From assembly GCA_005793645.1 (NCBI GenBank), contig SXRG01000022.1:1-11941 (forward strand): a DNA stretch of 11,941 bases, written 5' to 3'. Each line of letters begins with the position of its first letter. The stretch's first letter is position 1. Source of the DNA: Burkholderiales bacterium (GTDB taxonomy: Bacteria > Pseudomonadota > Gammaproteobacteria > Burkholderiales > Thiobacillaceae). Below are positions 1-7,060 of this stretch, one piece after another. Both the position numbers and the translations under genes were made by a program. The notes under the pieces are model-generated. The model was not told the DNA's origin and did not search any database. It saw only the letters and a program-made list of their open reading frames with translations.

Positions 1-684
1 CCAGATACCCAAGCGACCCAATTCTTCCGCCAAGGCCTGCATACGCGTCTTCACCGGACGACCGTTATGAAAGCCGGTGCGGTATTTAACATCGACGCCG
101 TAGGCGCTGGTGTCTTGCGAGATCACCAGCAATTCTTTGACACCTGCGCTGACCAGCGCCTCGGCCTCGGCCAAAACATCGCCCACCGGACGCGACACCA
201 GATCGCCGCGCAGGCTGGGGATGATGCAGAACGAACAGCGATGATTGCAGCCCTCCGAGATTTTCAGCCAAGCGTAATGACGCGGTGAAAGTTTCAATCC
301 ACCGGGAGGGACAAGATCCGTAAAGGGGTCGTGTGGACGCGGCAATTCAGCGTGTACCGCCGACATCACCTCTTCGAGTGCGTGCGGCCCGGTGATGGCC
401 AGCACCGAGGGATGAGCGTTTCTGATCACATCGGCACGCGCGCCCAAGCAACCCGTCACGATAACGCGGCCGTTTTCGGCCAGCGCCTCACCAATGGCAT
501 CAAGCGACTCCTGTACCGCGCTGTCGATAAAGCCGCAGGTATTGACGACCACCACATCGGCACCGGCATAGGTATCAGACATCGTGTAACCCTCGGCGCG
601 CAATTGCGTGAGAATTCGCTCCGAATCGACGGTAGCCTTGGGACAGCCAAGGGAAACCATGCCCACGCGTTTTTGTTTTGACAT
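1..684 (-). CDS. rimO: Ribosomal protein S12 methylthiotransferase RimO, N-terminal part (runs off the left edge)
   Basis: RimO is a cytoplasmic radical SAM enzyme with two iron-sulfur clusters. It adds a methylthio group to a conserved aspartate of ribosomal protein S12. The window holds the first 228 residues of a family usually about 440 long; the C-terminal part of the radical SAM barrel and the TRAM domain lie outside. The N-terminal methylthiotransferase domain shows its three cluster cysteines, C14 (SLGCPKATVDSE), C50 (VNTCGFID) and C79 (TGCLGAR). The radical SAM motif CNHRCSFCIIPSLRG follows with C146, C150 and C153. The IIPSLRG sequence, together with GCPKATVDSE, points to RimO rather than the tRNA enzyme MiaB. 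The start is the ATG at 684-682, which begins directly ahead of the conserved GMVSLGCPK strand; no strong ribosome binding site precedes it. It is transcribed divergently from the DUF2249 gene and reads in frame to base 1. Confidence 0.95.
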   Translation of the reverse strand, partial: MSKQKRVGMVSLGCPKATVDSERILTQLRAEGYTMSDTYAGADVVVVNTCGFIDSAVQESLDAIGEALAENGRVIVTGCLGARADVIRNAHPSVLAITGPHALEEVMSAVHAELPRPHDPFTDLVPPGGLKLSPRHYAWLKISEGCNHRCSFCIIPSLRGDLVSRPVGDVLAEAEALVSAGVKELLVISQDTSAYGVDVKYRTGFHNGRPVKTRMQALAEELGRLGIW

Positions 685-712
685 ACGAGTTTCTGTAAAG
701 AGAATCCCGTGC

Positions 713-740
713 ATTGTAAGACAGCCCATGCATTACCAAA
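713..740 (-). promoter_or_regulatory. Weak candidate sigma-70 promoter for rimO
   Basis: On the minus strand TACAAT (718-713) resembles a -10 hexamer. TTGGTA (739-734) could serve as the -35 hexamer with a 15-bp spacer, or TTTGGT (740-735) with 16 bp. Transcription would start near 706, leaving a leader of about 20 bases before the rimO ATG. The match is modest and the spacer short, so this is a guess from position and sequence only. Confidence 0.3.
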
Positions 741-774
741 TCGCAATTTGAACGGCATCGCATCCGGCCGTGAG

Positions 775-793
775 CTGACATTTATCAATGTCA
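775..793. promoter_or_regulatory. Dyad-symmetric candidate operator, FNR/DNR-like, upstream of the DUF2249 gene
   Basis: Bases 776-793 are a perfect inverted repeat, TGACATT-TATC-AATGTCA. An overlapping site at 775-788, CTGAC-ATTT-ATCAA, matches 8 of 10 defined bases of the CRP/FNR-family consensus TTGAT-N4-ATCAA; the right half is perfect. It sits about 60-75 bases before the DUF2249 start. A poor -10-like CATACA lies at 814-819, which would place the FNR-like centre near -44, close to the class II activation distance. Genes for DUF2249 and hemerythrin proteins are often under FNR, DNR or NsrR-type nitric oxide or oxygen regulators, so such a site fits. Which regulator binds cannot be told from the sequence. 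Confidence 0.45.
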
Positions 794-849
794 TTCCATC
801 ATCGTCCACCGAACATACAAACTTCTATCCGCCAACCCGAAAGCCCTCA

Positions 850-1134
850 ATGAACCTGCAACACACCATCAATATCCCTATTCACAACCACAACCGCACC
901 GACAGTATCTACGCCTTCGACGCCCGCGGCATCGCCAAGCGTTTCCGTCACGCGGCCATCTTTGGTGCCTTGGACAGCCTGTTGCCCGGCGAGCGTATGC
1001 GCTTCGTCAACGACCACAATCCGCTGCCGCTGCTGCAACAAATGCAGGCCCGCTATGGCGATCGCGTCGAGATCAACTATCTGGAACAGGGCGCGGATGG
1101 CGTTATGATCGACTTCATCGTTAAGACCGCCTAG
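850..1134 (+). CDS. DUF2249 domain protein
   Basis: This small cytoplasmic protein of 94 residues is essentially one DUF2249 domain, a TusA-like fold family of unknown biochemical role. Family marks are visible: FDARG (D24, R26), a histidine at 34 where the family often has RHP, the segment LDSLLPGE, then VNDHNPLPLLQQM (N54, D55, H56, P58) and the terminal INYLEQGADG strand. The N-terminus carries extra histidines (H5, H12, H14). The ATG at 850 is chosen because the upstream in-frame extension from 709 shows no domain similarity and runs across the divergent promoter region. Its stop is 9 bases before the hemerythrin gene, so the two are surely co-transcribed. DUF2249 proteins are frequently encoded beside hemerythrins and denitrification or nitric oxide genes, which suggests a redox or nitric oxide related role, but no activity is established. 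Confidence 0.87.
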   Translation: MNLQHTINIPIHNHNRTDSIYAFDARGIAKRFRHAAIFGALDSLLPGERMRFVNDHNPLPLLQQMQARYGDRVEINYLEQGADGVMIDFIVKTA

Positions 1135-1143
1135 GGCTTCATC

Positions 1144-1584
1144 ATGCCCCGGATTGCTGACTATCTTGGCGACGATCACAACCACTGTGACGATCTGTTT
1201 GTGGCCGCCGAAAATGCCGTTGATACGATGGATTGGGCGCTCGCACAACAGGCCTTCACAACCTTCCACAACACCACGCTCTGCCACCTAATGCGGGAGG
1301 AGGAAATCCTGTTTCCCGCATTCGAGGCCACCTCCGGAATGCAAGGCGGTCCAACGCAAGTGATGCGCATGGAACACGCCGAGATGCGCGACACTCTGTC
1401 AGCCATGGCAGACTGTTTATCCAAACAGGACAGCGCCCAGTTTCTGGGCTTATCCGAAACCTTATTGATGCTGATGCGTCAACACAACCTCAAGGAGGAA
1501 CAGATCCTCTACCGGATGTGCGACCAGATGCTGGCTGGGGACGCCGACACCCTGGTTGCACGCATGACCCAGATCACCCCGTAA
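1144..1584 (+). CDS. Hemerythrin-like (HHE) diiron protein
   Basis: The 146-residue product is a single four-helix HHE hemerythrin domain, expected to be cytoplasmic and to bind a non-haem diiron centre. Likely ligands appear in the usual order: H12 or H14 in DDHNHCDDLF, H48 and E52 in CHLMREEEILFPAFE, H78 in RMEHAEMRDTL, and H114 and E118 in MRQHNLKEEQILYRM. Proteins of this family bind oxygen or nitric oxide, sense them, or help repair iron-sulfur clusters (as YtfE/RIC does). This one lacks the extra N-terminal ScdA domain of YtfE, so a simple binding or sensing role is as likely. It begins 9 bases after the DUF2249 gene and ends 21 bases before the membrane protein gene. The next four-helix residues and length are normal, and nothing suggests decay. 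Confidence 0.9.
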   Translation: MPRIADYLGDDHNHCDDLFVAAENAVDTMDWALAQQAFTTFHNTTLCHLMREEEILFPAFEATSGMQGGPTQVMRMEHAEMRDTLSAMADCLSKQDSAQFLGLSETLLMLMRQHNLKEEQILYRMCDQMLAGDADTLVARMTQITP

Positions 1585-1605
1585 TCGGTTATCCCAGCCT
1601 GATCA

Positions 1606-2865
1606 ATGCAGCCCGCTACCGGCCTGTCGTACGAACAGGGCCCCCCGTTGGGGTTACCCCTGGAGTTTTTTAGGTCCGCCGCCTATTTCCTGCTTCTGGC
1701 CGCCGTCGCGGGCATGTTGACCTCACTGGGGTCTGACGCCCTAGCCAGTCGCTGGTCTCCCGCCGCACTAGCCATTACCCATCTGCTAACGCTGGGTTTT
1801 CTTGGCCTCATTATGCTGGGCGCCCTGCTGCAAATGCTGCCGGTCTTGCTGGGCGTTGCCGTTCTTCTACGGCCTGTCTGGATCCGTACCGCACGCTATA
1901 GCCTCAGCGCCGGCACCCTATTGCTCGCCCTAGGACTGTATTTCGTCCATACCACCCTTCTTGCGAGCGGCGCAACCCTGCTCGGCTTCAGCCTTCTCGT
2001 AATCCTAGCGGCCTTCACACGCGCCTTGTTTTCCAACCAGGCACTCACCCTGCTCACCCGAACTTATCAAAAGGCTTGGCTTAGCCTGCTGATTACCTTT
2101 AGCCTAGGACTCACACTCGCCGGTGGCCTGGCCGGTCTCTGGACAATCTCCGACCCGATCGCACTCACCCACCTACACCTCAGCTGGGGCCTCGCCGGTT
2201 GGACACTGTTACTGATCATCGGTTCAGCGTACCAGGTTATCCCCATGCTGCAGCTCACTCCACCTTACCCTACCCGGGTAAGTCAATACCTGACATGGAT
2301 CCTCTTTATCGGCCTGATCATAGGCACACTCGGCGCAACGCGCATCGCCAGTCTGGTCATCGCCATGGCCGCACTGGGATTCGCCCTCAGCACCCTGTGG
2401 ATACAAGGCCGGCGGCGACGCAAGGTGAATGACGAAACAATGAAATTCTGGCGCCTCGGCATGGTTAGCCTCGCGATCTGCGCTCTGCTTATACCCATCG
2501 CCAACCAACTCTCCGACCCCGCTCAAACCAGCCTTGGGATACTCTTCCTGCTCGGATTCGCGAGCTCGGTCGTAATCGGTATGCTGTTCAAAATACTACC
2601 CTTTCTGGCTTGGTTTCACCTGCGTACACAAACCGGTGTATCCGCCAGCCAGATTCCAAACATGAAGCAGTTTGTCCCAGACGCCTTGCAACGCCGGCAT
2701 TTCTGGCTGCATCTCCTCGGTGTAGTTCTGCTCGTGCCGACGCCTTTCCTGCCTACGCCCTTCGCTATCTTCGCCTGGGGACTGCTTACCGTCACAGCCG
2801 TATGGCTACTGCGCCGTATCAGCGAGGTCAGGCAATCCTTCCTCACCCACGGCGGAACCCTTTAG
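1606..2865 (+). CDS. Polytopic membrane protein with thrice-repeated motif, NnrS/haem-copper-oxidase-like
   Basis: The protein has 419 residues and roughly 11-12 hydrophobic helices, so it is an inner membrane protein. I do not recognise an exact family. Three segments share G-x3-[QK]-x2-P-x-L: GALLQMLPVL (72-81), GSAYQVIPML (206-215) and GMLFKILPFL (325-334). The first and third are also preceded by LGF seven residues upstream, so the protein seems built from about three units of 120-130 residues. Histidines lie near helix ends before two of these motifs (THLLTLGFLG, H59; THLHLSWGLAG, H189 and H191), with H338 after the third. This arrangement recalls NnrS proteins and stand-alone relatives of haem-copper oxidase subunit I, which bind haem or copper. 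A basic loop (RRRRK, 269-273) and a soluble stretch (340-364) separate later helices. Last gene of the cassette; a role in nitric oxide or oxygen response is inferred from neighbours. Confidence 0.8.
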   Translation: MQPATGLSYEQGPPLGLPLEFFRSAAYFLLLAAVAGMLTSLGSDALASRWSPAALAITHLLTLGFLGLIMLGALLQMLPVLLGVAVLLRPVWIRTARYSLSAGTLLLALGLYFVHTTLLASGATLLGFSLLVILAAFTRALFSNQALTLLTRTYQKAWLSLLITFSLGLTLAGGLAGLWTISDPIALTHLHLSWGLAGWTLLLIIGSAYQVIPMLQLTPPYPTRVSQYLTWILFIGLIIGTLGATRIASLVIAMAALGFALSTLWIQGRRRRKVNDETMKFWRLGMVSLAICALLIPIANQLSDPAQTSLGILFLLGFASSVVIGMLFKILPFLAWFHLRTQTGVSASQIPNMKQFVPDALQRRHFWLHLLGVVLLVPTPFLPTPFAIFAWGLLTVTAVWLLRRISEVRQSFLTHGGTL

Positions 2866-2930
2866 AAAAACCACCCTACCGCCCACCCGTAAAAACGCAA
2901 ATCTCTGCGCAATCTGGAAAACCCATAAAC

Positions 2931-2959
2931 CAAAAAGCGGGCCTCTTACACACACCGCT
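2931..2959 (-). terminator. Weak candidate rho-independent terminator of the rluD-pgeF-amr operon
   Basis: Read on the minus strand, AGCGG (2959-2955) can pair with CCGCT (2940-2936) around a 14-base loop and is followed at once by a run of five T (2935-2931) and then GGTTT. It begins 13 bases after the amrS stop codon, in the right place to end this operon. The stem is only five pairs, so strength is doubtful. No comparable hairpin with a T-run was seen for the convergent membrane protein gene in 2866-2972. Confidence 0.35.
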
Positions 2960-2972
2960 GTCATAACCCGTG

Positions 2973-4067
2973 CTATCCCGGATTTGCCATCCGTATCGGA
3001 ATCCGGCGCGCGCCGAATGGCACTGAAAACGGGCCGAACCGTCCGGCGATTGCCGTGCCGCATTGCATGCAATGGCCCGTGTCATCAAGGCCGTAGCGCA
3101 GGATGTTGTACCAGTCGCGCTCGATCACCGGTTCGCCGCAGCCCGGGCAGCAGGTGGTGTCACCCTCGCGGTTGTGCACATTGCCGGTATAGACATAACG
3201 CAGTCCGGCATCCATCGCGATCTGGCGGGCACGGGAAAGCGTCTCCGGCGGCGTGGGCGGCGCATCGAACCGATAATCGGGGTGGTATGCAGAAAAATGA
3301 AGCGGCAGATCGAGCGACAGTTCCTTCACACACCAGTCGGACAGTGCACGAATCTCGGCCTCGCTGTCGTTCTGACCGGGGATCAACAGGGTAGTCAATT
3401 CGAGCCAGCAGTCCGTTTCGTGCCAGACATACCTCAGCACATCCAGCACCGGTTGCAGATGGCCGGCGCATAGATGGCGATAAAAGTCATCGGTGAACGC
3501 CTTGAGGTCTATGTTTGCGGCGTCCATCTTCGCGAAAAACGCGCGTGCCGCAGGCAGGTGAATGTATCCCGCCGTCACCGCGACCGTGCGGACGCCCAGT
3601 GCATGGCAGGCATCTGCCGTATCCATCGCGTACTCGGCAAATATCACCGGGTCGTTGTATGTAAACGCAACGCTTTGCGCACCGTATGCCTTGGCCGCCT
3701 GCGCAATGGCCTCAGGGCTGGCGGCATCCATCAGCCGGTCCATGTCGCGCGACTTGGATATATCCCAGTTCTGGCAAAACTTGCACGCCAGGTTACAGCC
3801 CGCCGTACCGAATGACAGGACGCTGGAGCCGGGATGAAAATGGTTGAGCGGTTTCTTCTCGATCGGGTCGATGCAAAAGCCTGAACTGCGCCCATAGGTG
3901 GTGAGCAGCATCCGGCCTCCCTGCGCGCCGCGCACAAAACATGCGCCGCGCTGGCCATCCTTCAGTTTGCAGTCTCGCGGACACAGATCGCACTGAATAC
4001 GACCGTCATCCAGGGCATGCCACCAGCGCGCAGGCGTGCCGGTCAGCGTTTCGGCGGTTCCTTCCAT
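2973..4067 (-). CDS. amrS: AmmeMemoRadiSam system radical SAM enzyme
   Basis: This 364-residue protein is the radical SAM member of the AmmeMemoRadiSam group, whose substrate and reaction are unknown. An N-terminal cysteine cluster (C26, C29, C33, C43 in IQCDLCPRDC and GACFVRG) precedes the radical SAM signature CNLACKFCQNWDISK with C91, C95 and C98, which should hold the 4Fe-4S cluster that cleaves S-adenosylmethionine. Conserved elements follow, such as FTYNDPVIF (135-143), NIDLKAF (185-191) and HFSAYHPDY (257-265). The C-terminus has paired cysteines (C306/C307, C310, C333, C336), probably a zinc-ribbon-like knuckle. The ATG lies inside the last codons of the Memo-AMMECR1 gene, a 25-bp overlap that implies translational coupling. 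The family has been annotated as pyruvate formate-lyase activating enzyme, but no glycyl radical enzyme is present here, and the Memo/AMMECR1 neighbour supports the AmrS assignment. Confidence 0.93.
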   Translation of the reverse strand: MEGTAETLTGTPARWWHALDDGRIQCDLCPRDCKLKDGQRGACFVRGAQGGRMLLTTYGRSSGFCIDPIEKKPLNHFHPGSSVLSFGTAGCNLACKFCQNWDISKSRDMDRLMDAASPEAIAQAAKAYGAQSVAFTYNDPVIFAEYAMDTADACHALGVRTVAVTAGYIHLPAARAFFAKMDAANIDLKAFTDDFYRHLCAGHLQPVLDVLRYVWHETDCWLELTTLLIPGQNDSEAEIRALSDWCVKELSLDLPLHFSAYHPDYRFDAPPTPPETLSRARQIAMDAGLRYVYTGNVHNREGDTTCCPGCGEPVIERDWYNILRYGLDDTGHCMQCGTAIAGRFGPFSVPFGARRIPIRMANPG

Positions 4068-5410
4068 TTCTGCACCTCATAGCGATAAAGCCGCACCTCC
4101 GGCGACCAGAAATCGGCGGCGAATCCGGCCTTGCGTTTCAGATGCGCCATGAAATCCTCCGGCCGGGGCAACTGTTCCCACACCTGCGGCAGGAATGTGG
4201 CGCGCTGGCCGTGGCACTCGAATATCAGACCGTCCTGGCCCGGCCGCAATTTATGCAACGCATCGGCCTCGTCTAAAAAGGCCATCGGCGCGGACGCTGT
4301 CAGCATCGACACCTCAACGCGTGTGCGATCCAGTTCACCGGCCGTAAGCGGCGCAAATCGCGGATCGTGCAGGGCTGCCGACACGGCATTGGCGCGTACA
4401 TCGGCCTCGAGCGACCGATGCGCATCCAGCGAACCCATACAACCGCGCAACTGGCCGTCCTGGGTGAGCGTGACAAAGGTTGCGCCGGGCCGTGCCAGAT
4501 CGGGATGCGCGGGCGTCTCCACAGTAGCCGGTTGCCCGAGGGCCTGATGGATGGCATTTCTGGCGAGCACAAGCAGCGCGCGGCCCGGATCGTCGTCGGC
4601 ATTCCCGGCCTCCTGCCCGCCCGTAAACGCAATGGCCGCATAGCCCACCACGCGTTCGCGGTCGCCGGCGGTGTCGCCCGAGTTGCGCAGATCGAGCAGG
4701 TGTGGCGTCAGGCCATGCCGGCGGGCAGCCAGGATCAGTCCGTTGACGGGAATGGCGCCGCAGGCCTGCGCGTGACGGGTCAACCCGGACAGGTTCAGCA
4801 CCGCCTTCACACTATCGGCATCCACCCGCTGCGCCGCTTCATAAGTCAGGTAATGCGACAGATCCGAGCTGACCACGATCAGCGTCTCGTCGCCGCCCCA
4901 GACCGCGTCCATCGCATCGGCCACCTGCTGAGGATCCGCATCACCAACCACCACGGGCAGCAGCGCGAAATCGTCCAGCACGGTCTGCAGAAACGGAATC
5001 TGCACCTCGATCGAATGTTCGAATGCATGCGCCCGGTCGTTCAGTTCGACTGCATCGAGCCGCAACAGCGACTCGCAACCGGCGCGGTCGATGCGCACAT
5101 CCCCGAGCGGCGCCCCGAACGCGTCTACCGATGGAACGGCCATGCCGCGCACCGGCACGCGATGCGCAGGGCCGAACAGCACCACACGACGGATGCGGCC
5201 AGAGGCCGGCCTGATACGCGCATAGGCGTGGGCGGCAACAGGGCCGGAATAGACATAACCAGCGTGGGGAACGATCAGCGCTTTGACGGGCCGCTGCCCG
5301 ATATCCCCGGCGTCTGCCTCGGACAGATAACGCGCAATTTCGTCCGTCAGTGCCTTGACATTACCGGGATAGAAACTTCCTGCCACGGCAGGCGGTCGCA
5401 CGGTTTCCAT
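4043..5410 (-). CDS. amrB-amrA: Memo-AMMECR1 fusion protein (AmmeMemoRadiSam proteins B and A)
   Basis: One 455-residue chain joins two domains. Residues 1 to about 265 are a Memo domain, related in fold to LigB-type extradiol dioxygenases. Its probable metal-site residues are H49 (VPHAGYVYSG), H83 (GPAHRVP), D183 and H186 (SSDLSHY) and C217 (CGAIPVNGLI). EHSIEVQIPFLQ (131-142) is another hallmark. After an acidic linker (265-275), residues 275 to about 450 form an AMMECR1 domain with GATFVTL, LRGCMGSL (C324), HDPRF and VEVSML. Functions of both in bacteria are unknown; human MEMO1 binds metal and AMMECR1 is tied to a developmental syndrome. The ATG is one base after the pgeF stop codon, with a good AAGGA five bases upstream, formed by the end of pgeF. 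The domain order Memo then AMMECR1 and the adjoining amrS make this a complete three-part system. It acts presumably in the cytoplasm; no signal peptide is seen. Confidence 0.92.
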   Translation of the reverse strand: METVRPPAVAGSFYPGNVKALTDEIARYLSEADAGDIGQRPVKALIVPHAGYVYSGPVAAHAYARIRPASGRIRRVVLFGPAHRVPVRGMAVPSVDAFGAPLGDVRIDRAGCESLLRLDAVELNDRAHAFEHSIEVQIPFLQTVLDDFALLPVVVGDADPQQVADAMDAVWGGDETLIVVSSDLSHYLTYEAAQRVDADSVKAVLNLSGLTRHAQACGAIPVNGLILAARRHGLTPHLLDLRNSGDTAGDRERVVGYAAIAFTGGQEAGNADDDPGRALLVLARNAIHQALGQPATVETPAHPDLARPGATFVTLTQDGQLRGCMGSLDAHRSLEADVRANAVSAALHDPRFAPLTAGELDRTRVEVSMLTASAPMAFLDEADALHKLRPGQDGLIFECHGQRATFLPQVWEQLPRPEDFMAHLKRKAGFAADFWSPEVRLYRYEVQKWKEPPKR

Positions 5411-5411
5411 T

Positions 5412-6125
5412 TCATTCCTTCCATATCAGGCTGGCCATGCGCCCAGTTTTGCCATCGCGACGCCAGGAATAAAACCGCGTCGCATCGCTGACCGTACACA
5501 GGCCGCCGCCATAGATGCGGTTCACCCCGGCGGATGCAAGGCGGATACGCGCCAGCGCATAGATATCGGCCAGCCAGCGGTCGCCGTGTCTGGAAAACGC
5601 ATCCGCCGCCACGGGATGCCTTTCTATAAAGGCAGTGCGCACCTCATCGCCCACCTCGAAACAGTGCGGACCGATGGCCGCGCCCAGCCAGGCCAAGATG
5701 CCCTCCGGCGACACGCCCATGCGCGCCACCGTAGCCTCCAGCACCCCGGCGGCCAATCCCCGCCAACCGGCATGTGCAGCGGCAACCACCGTCCCGGCAG
5801 TATCACAAAACAGCACAGGCAAGCAGTCTGCAGTCATGACTGCACAGACCATTCCGGTGGCAAAGCTCACTGCCGCATCGCCCTCGCAACCGGCAGCATC
5901 CCGCCCTGCATCGGCGACCGCCACGCCATGCACCTGATTCAGCCACAGCGGTTCTGCCGGAAGATGTCGGCGCAACATCGCACGGTTTTGCGCCACCGCC
6001 GCCGGATCGTCGCCCACATGCGTAGCCAGATTAAAGCCATCGAACGGCGGCAGGCTGACCCCGCCCTCGCGCGTGGTCATCATGGCGTGCACATGGGCCG
6101 GGGCCGGCCAGTCGGGAGCGATCAT
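5412..6125 (-). CDS. pgeF: Peptidoglycan editing factor PgeF / multicopper-like purine nucleoside phosphorylase (YfiH family)
   Basis: The 237-residue product is a full-length laccase-domain protein of the YfiH/PgeF family. Members have been described as zinc-dependent purine nucleoside phosphorylases, and the E. coli protein has been linked to keeping wrong amino acids out of peptidoglycan stems. Zinc ligands are H66 (LNQVHG), C101 (TADCLPVLF) and H118 (AAHAGWRG). IGPHCFEVG (151-159) and FYSWRRDGKTGR (218-229) complete the family pattern. An in-frame upstream GTG or ATG would extend it by 32 residues into rluD, but the ATG at 6125 gives the normal N-terminus (MIAPDWPAP, then TTREGG) and forms an ATGA overlap with the rluD stop. 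Gene order rluD-pgeF is the same as in E. coli. The cytoplasmic protein is probably made by translational coupling. Confidence 0.94.
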   Translation of the reverse strand: MIAPDWPAPAHVHAMMTTREGGVSLPPFDGFNLATHVGDDPAAVAQNRAMLRRHLPAEPLWLNQVHGVAVADAGRDAAGCEGDAAVSFATGMVCAVMTADCLPVLFCDTAGTVVAAAHAGWRGLAAGVLEATVARMGVSPEGILAWLGAAIGPHCFEVGDEVRTAFIERHPVAADAFSRHGDRWLADIYALARIRLASAGVNRIYGGGLCTVSDATRFYSWRRDGKTGRMASLIWKE

Positions 6126-7024
6126 TGCAAGGCCTCTAACATCTCGCGCATATCCTGCGGCAGCGGCGCTTCCCACTGCAATTCCTCGCCGGTCACGGGA
6201 TGCGTCAATCCCAAACGCCATGCATGCAGCGCCTGTCGCGGAAAACTCACCGCTGCGCGACGCGGCCCATACACCGGATCGCCCACTAGAGGATGGCCGA
6301 TATGCGTCATATGCACGCGAATCTGATGCGTACGCCCGGTTTCAAGCCGGCATTCGACATGCGCGGCCTTGGCAAACTGGTGCAATACCCGCCAGTGCGT
6401 GACTGCCGGTTTTCCGTTGGACACCATCGCCATACGCGTGCGCTGGGTGGGATGGCGGCCGATGTTTCCCTCCACTGTTCCAGACGCCCGATCGAAATAT
6501 CCCAGGGCCATAGCCTGATAGATGCGTCTGACCTTTCGCGCCTGCATGTCGCGCACCAGCGCCGTGTGGGCGGCAAGCGTTTTGGCAACCACCAGAAGAC
6601 CCGATGTGTCCTTGTCCAAACGATGAACGATGCCGGCGCGCGGCAGATTCACGGCCTCCGGGCTATGATGCAACAAGGCGTTCATCAGCGTCCCCGTCCA
6701 GTTACCCGCACCGGGGTGCACCACCAGACCCGCCGGTTTATTAATCACCAGGATGTGGGGGTCTTCGTACACCACAGACAGATCCATCGCCTCGGGCGCG
6801 TGGTCGGCCTCCTGCGGCAAAGGTGCCACGATCACCTCGATGCGATCGCCGCTATAGACCTTATGCCGTACTGACACCGTGTGCTCACCCACAGTAATCT
6901 GGCCAGCCTCGATCCATTGTTGCAGACGACCACGCGAGTACTCCGGCAACAGACGCGCCACCACCTGATCCAGGCGCAGACCGGACAGGTCGGCCGGGAT
7001 TTCAAAAATATGGGGATCAGTCAT
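6122..7024 (-). CDS. rluD: 23S rRNA pseudouridine synthase RluD
   Basis: RluD converts uridines 1911, 1915 and 1917 (E. coli numbering) in helix 69 of 23S rRNA to pseudouridine, an intersubunit bridge region important for ribosome function. From the ATG at 7024 the product has 300 residues, close to the family length; a GTG one codon upstream (7027) is an alternative. An S4 RNA-binding domain covers about residues 16-75 (LRLDQVVARLLPEYSR). The RluA-type catalytic domain follows with VINKPAGLVVHPG and HRLDKDTSGLLVVAK. The catalytic aspartate is D137 in HRLDKD. RTHQIRVH and GDPVYG are further family motifs. RluD is chosen over RluA/RluC by the S4 domain, by HPGAGN and by context: divergent bamD and downstream pgeF. 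It is the first gene of a four-gene operon, and its stop overlaps the pgeF start by four bases. Confidence 0.95.
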   Translation of the reverse strand: MTDPHIFEIPADLSGLRLDQVVARLLPEYSRGRLQQWIEAGQITVGEHTVSVRHKVYSGDRIEVIVAPLPQEADHAPEAMDLSVVYEDPHILVINKPAGLVVHPGAGNWTGTLMNALLHHSPEAVNLPRAGIVHRLDKDTSGLLVVAKTLAAHTALVRDMQARKVRRIYQAMALGYFDRASGTVEGNIGRHPTQRTRMAMVSNGKPAVTHWRVLHQFAKAAHVECRLETGRTHQIRVHMTHIGHPLVGDPVYGPRRAAVSFPRQALHAWRLGLTHPVTGEELQWEAPLPQDMREMLEALQ

Positions 7025-7060
7025 CACGCATAACCGTCATAAGGGCGTTTCATCAAGGCT

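Noticed and set aside
709..849. Longer start for the DUF2249 protein at 709
   Set aside because: The extra 47 residues show no conservation-like features and would place the start upstream of the dyad and across the rimO promoter region; the ATG at 850 gives the usual single-domain length.
3005..3014. GGCGCGCGCC palindrome near the 3' end of amrS
   Set aside because: It lies within codons for GARR in a GC-rich gene, has no following T-run and is expected by chance at this composition.
2973..4067. Pyruvate formate-lyase activating enzyme
   Set aside because: The N- and C-terminal cysteine clusters and the overlap with a Memo-AMMECR1 gene fit AmrS, and no glycyl radical enzyme gene is present.
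4600..5410. Memo domain as an extradiol ring-cleavage dioxygenase
   Set aside because: Memo shares the LigB fold, but the residues seen (H49, H83, D183, H186, C217) and the fused AMMECR1 domain mark it as Memo, and no aromatic catabolism genes are nearby.
4367..5491. Long open frame (374 codons) on the plus strand
   Set aside because: It is antisense to the Memo-AMMECR1 gene, whose motifs are clear. Its product is rich in R, H, Q and P as expected from an antisense shadow.
6126..6221. N-terminal extension of PgeF by 32 residues
   Set aside because: The extension overlaps rluD and is not family-like, while the ATG at 6125 gives the standard length and an ATGA coupling with rluD.
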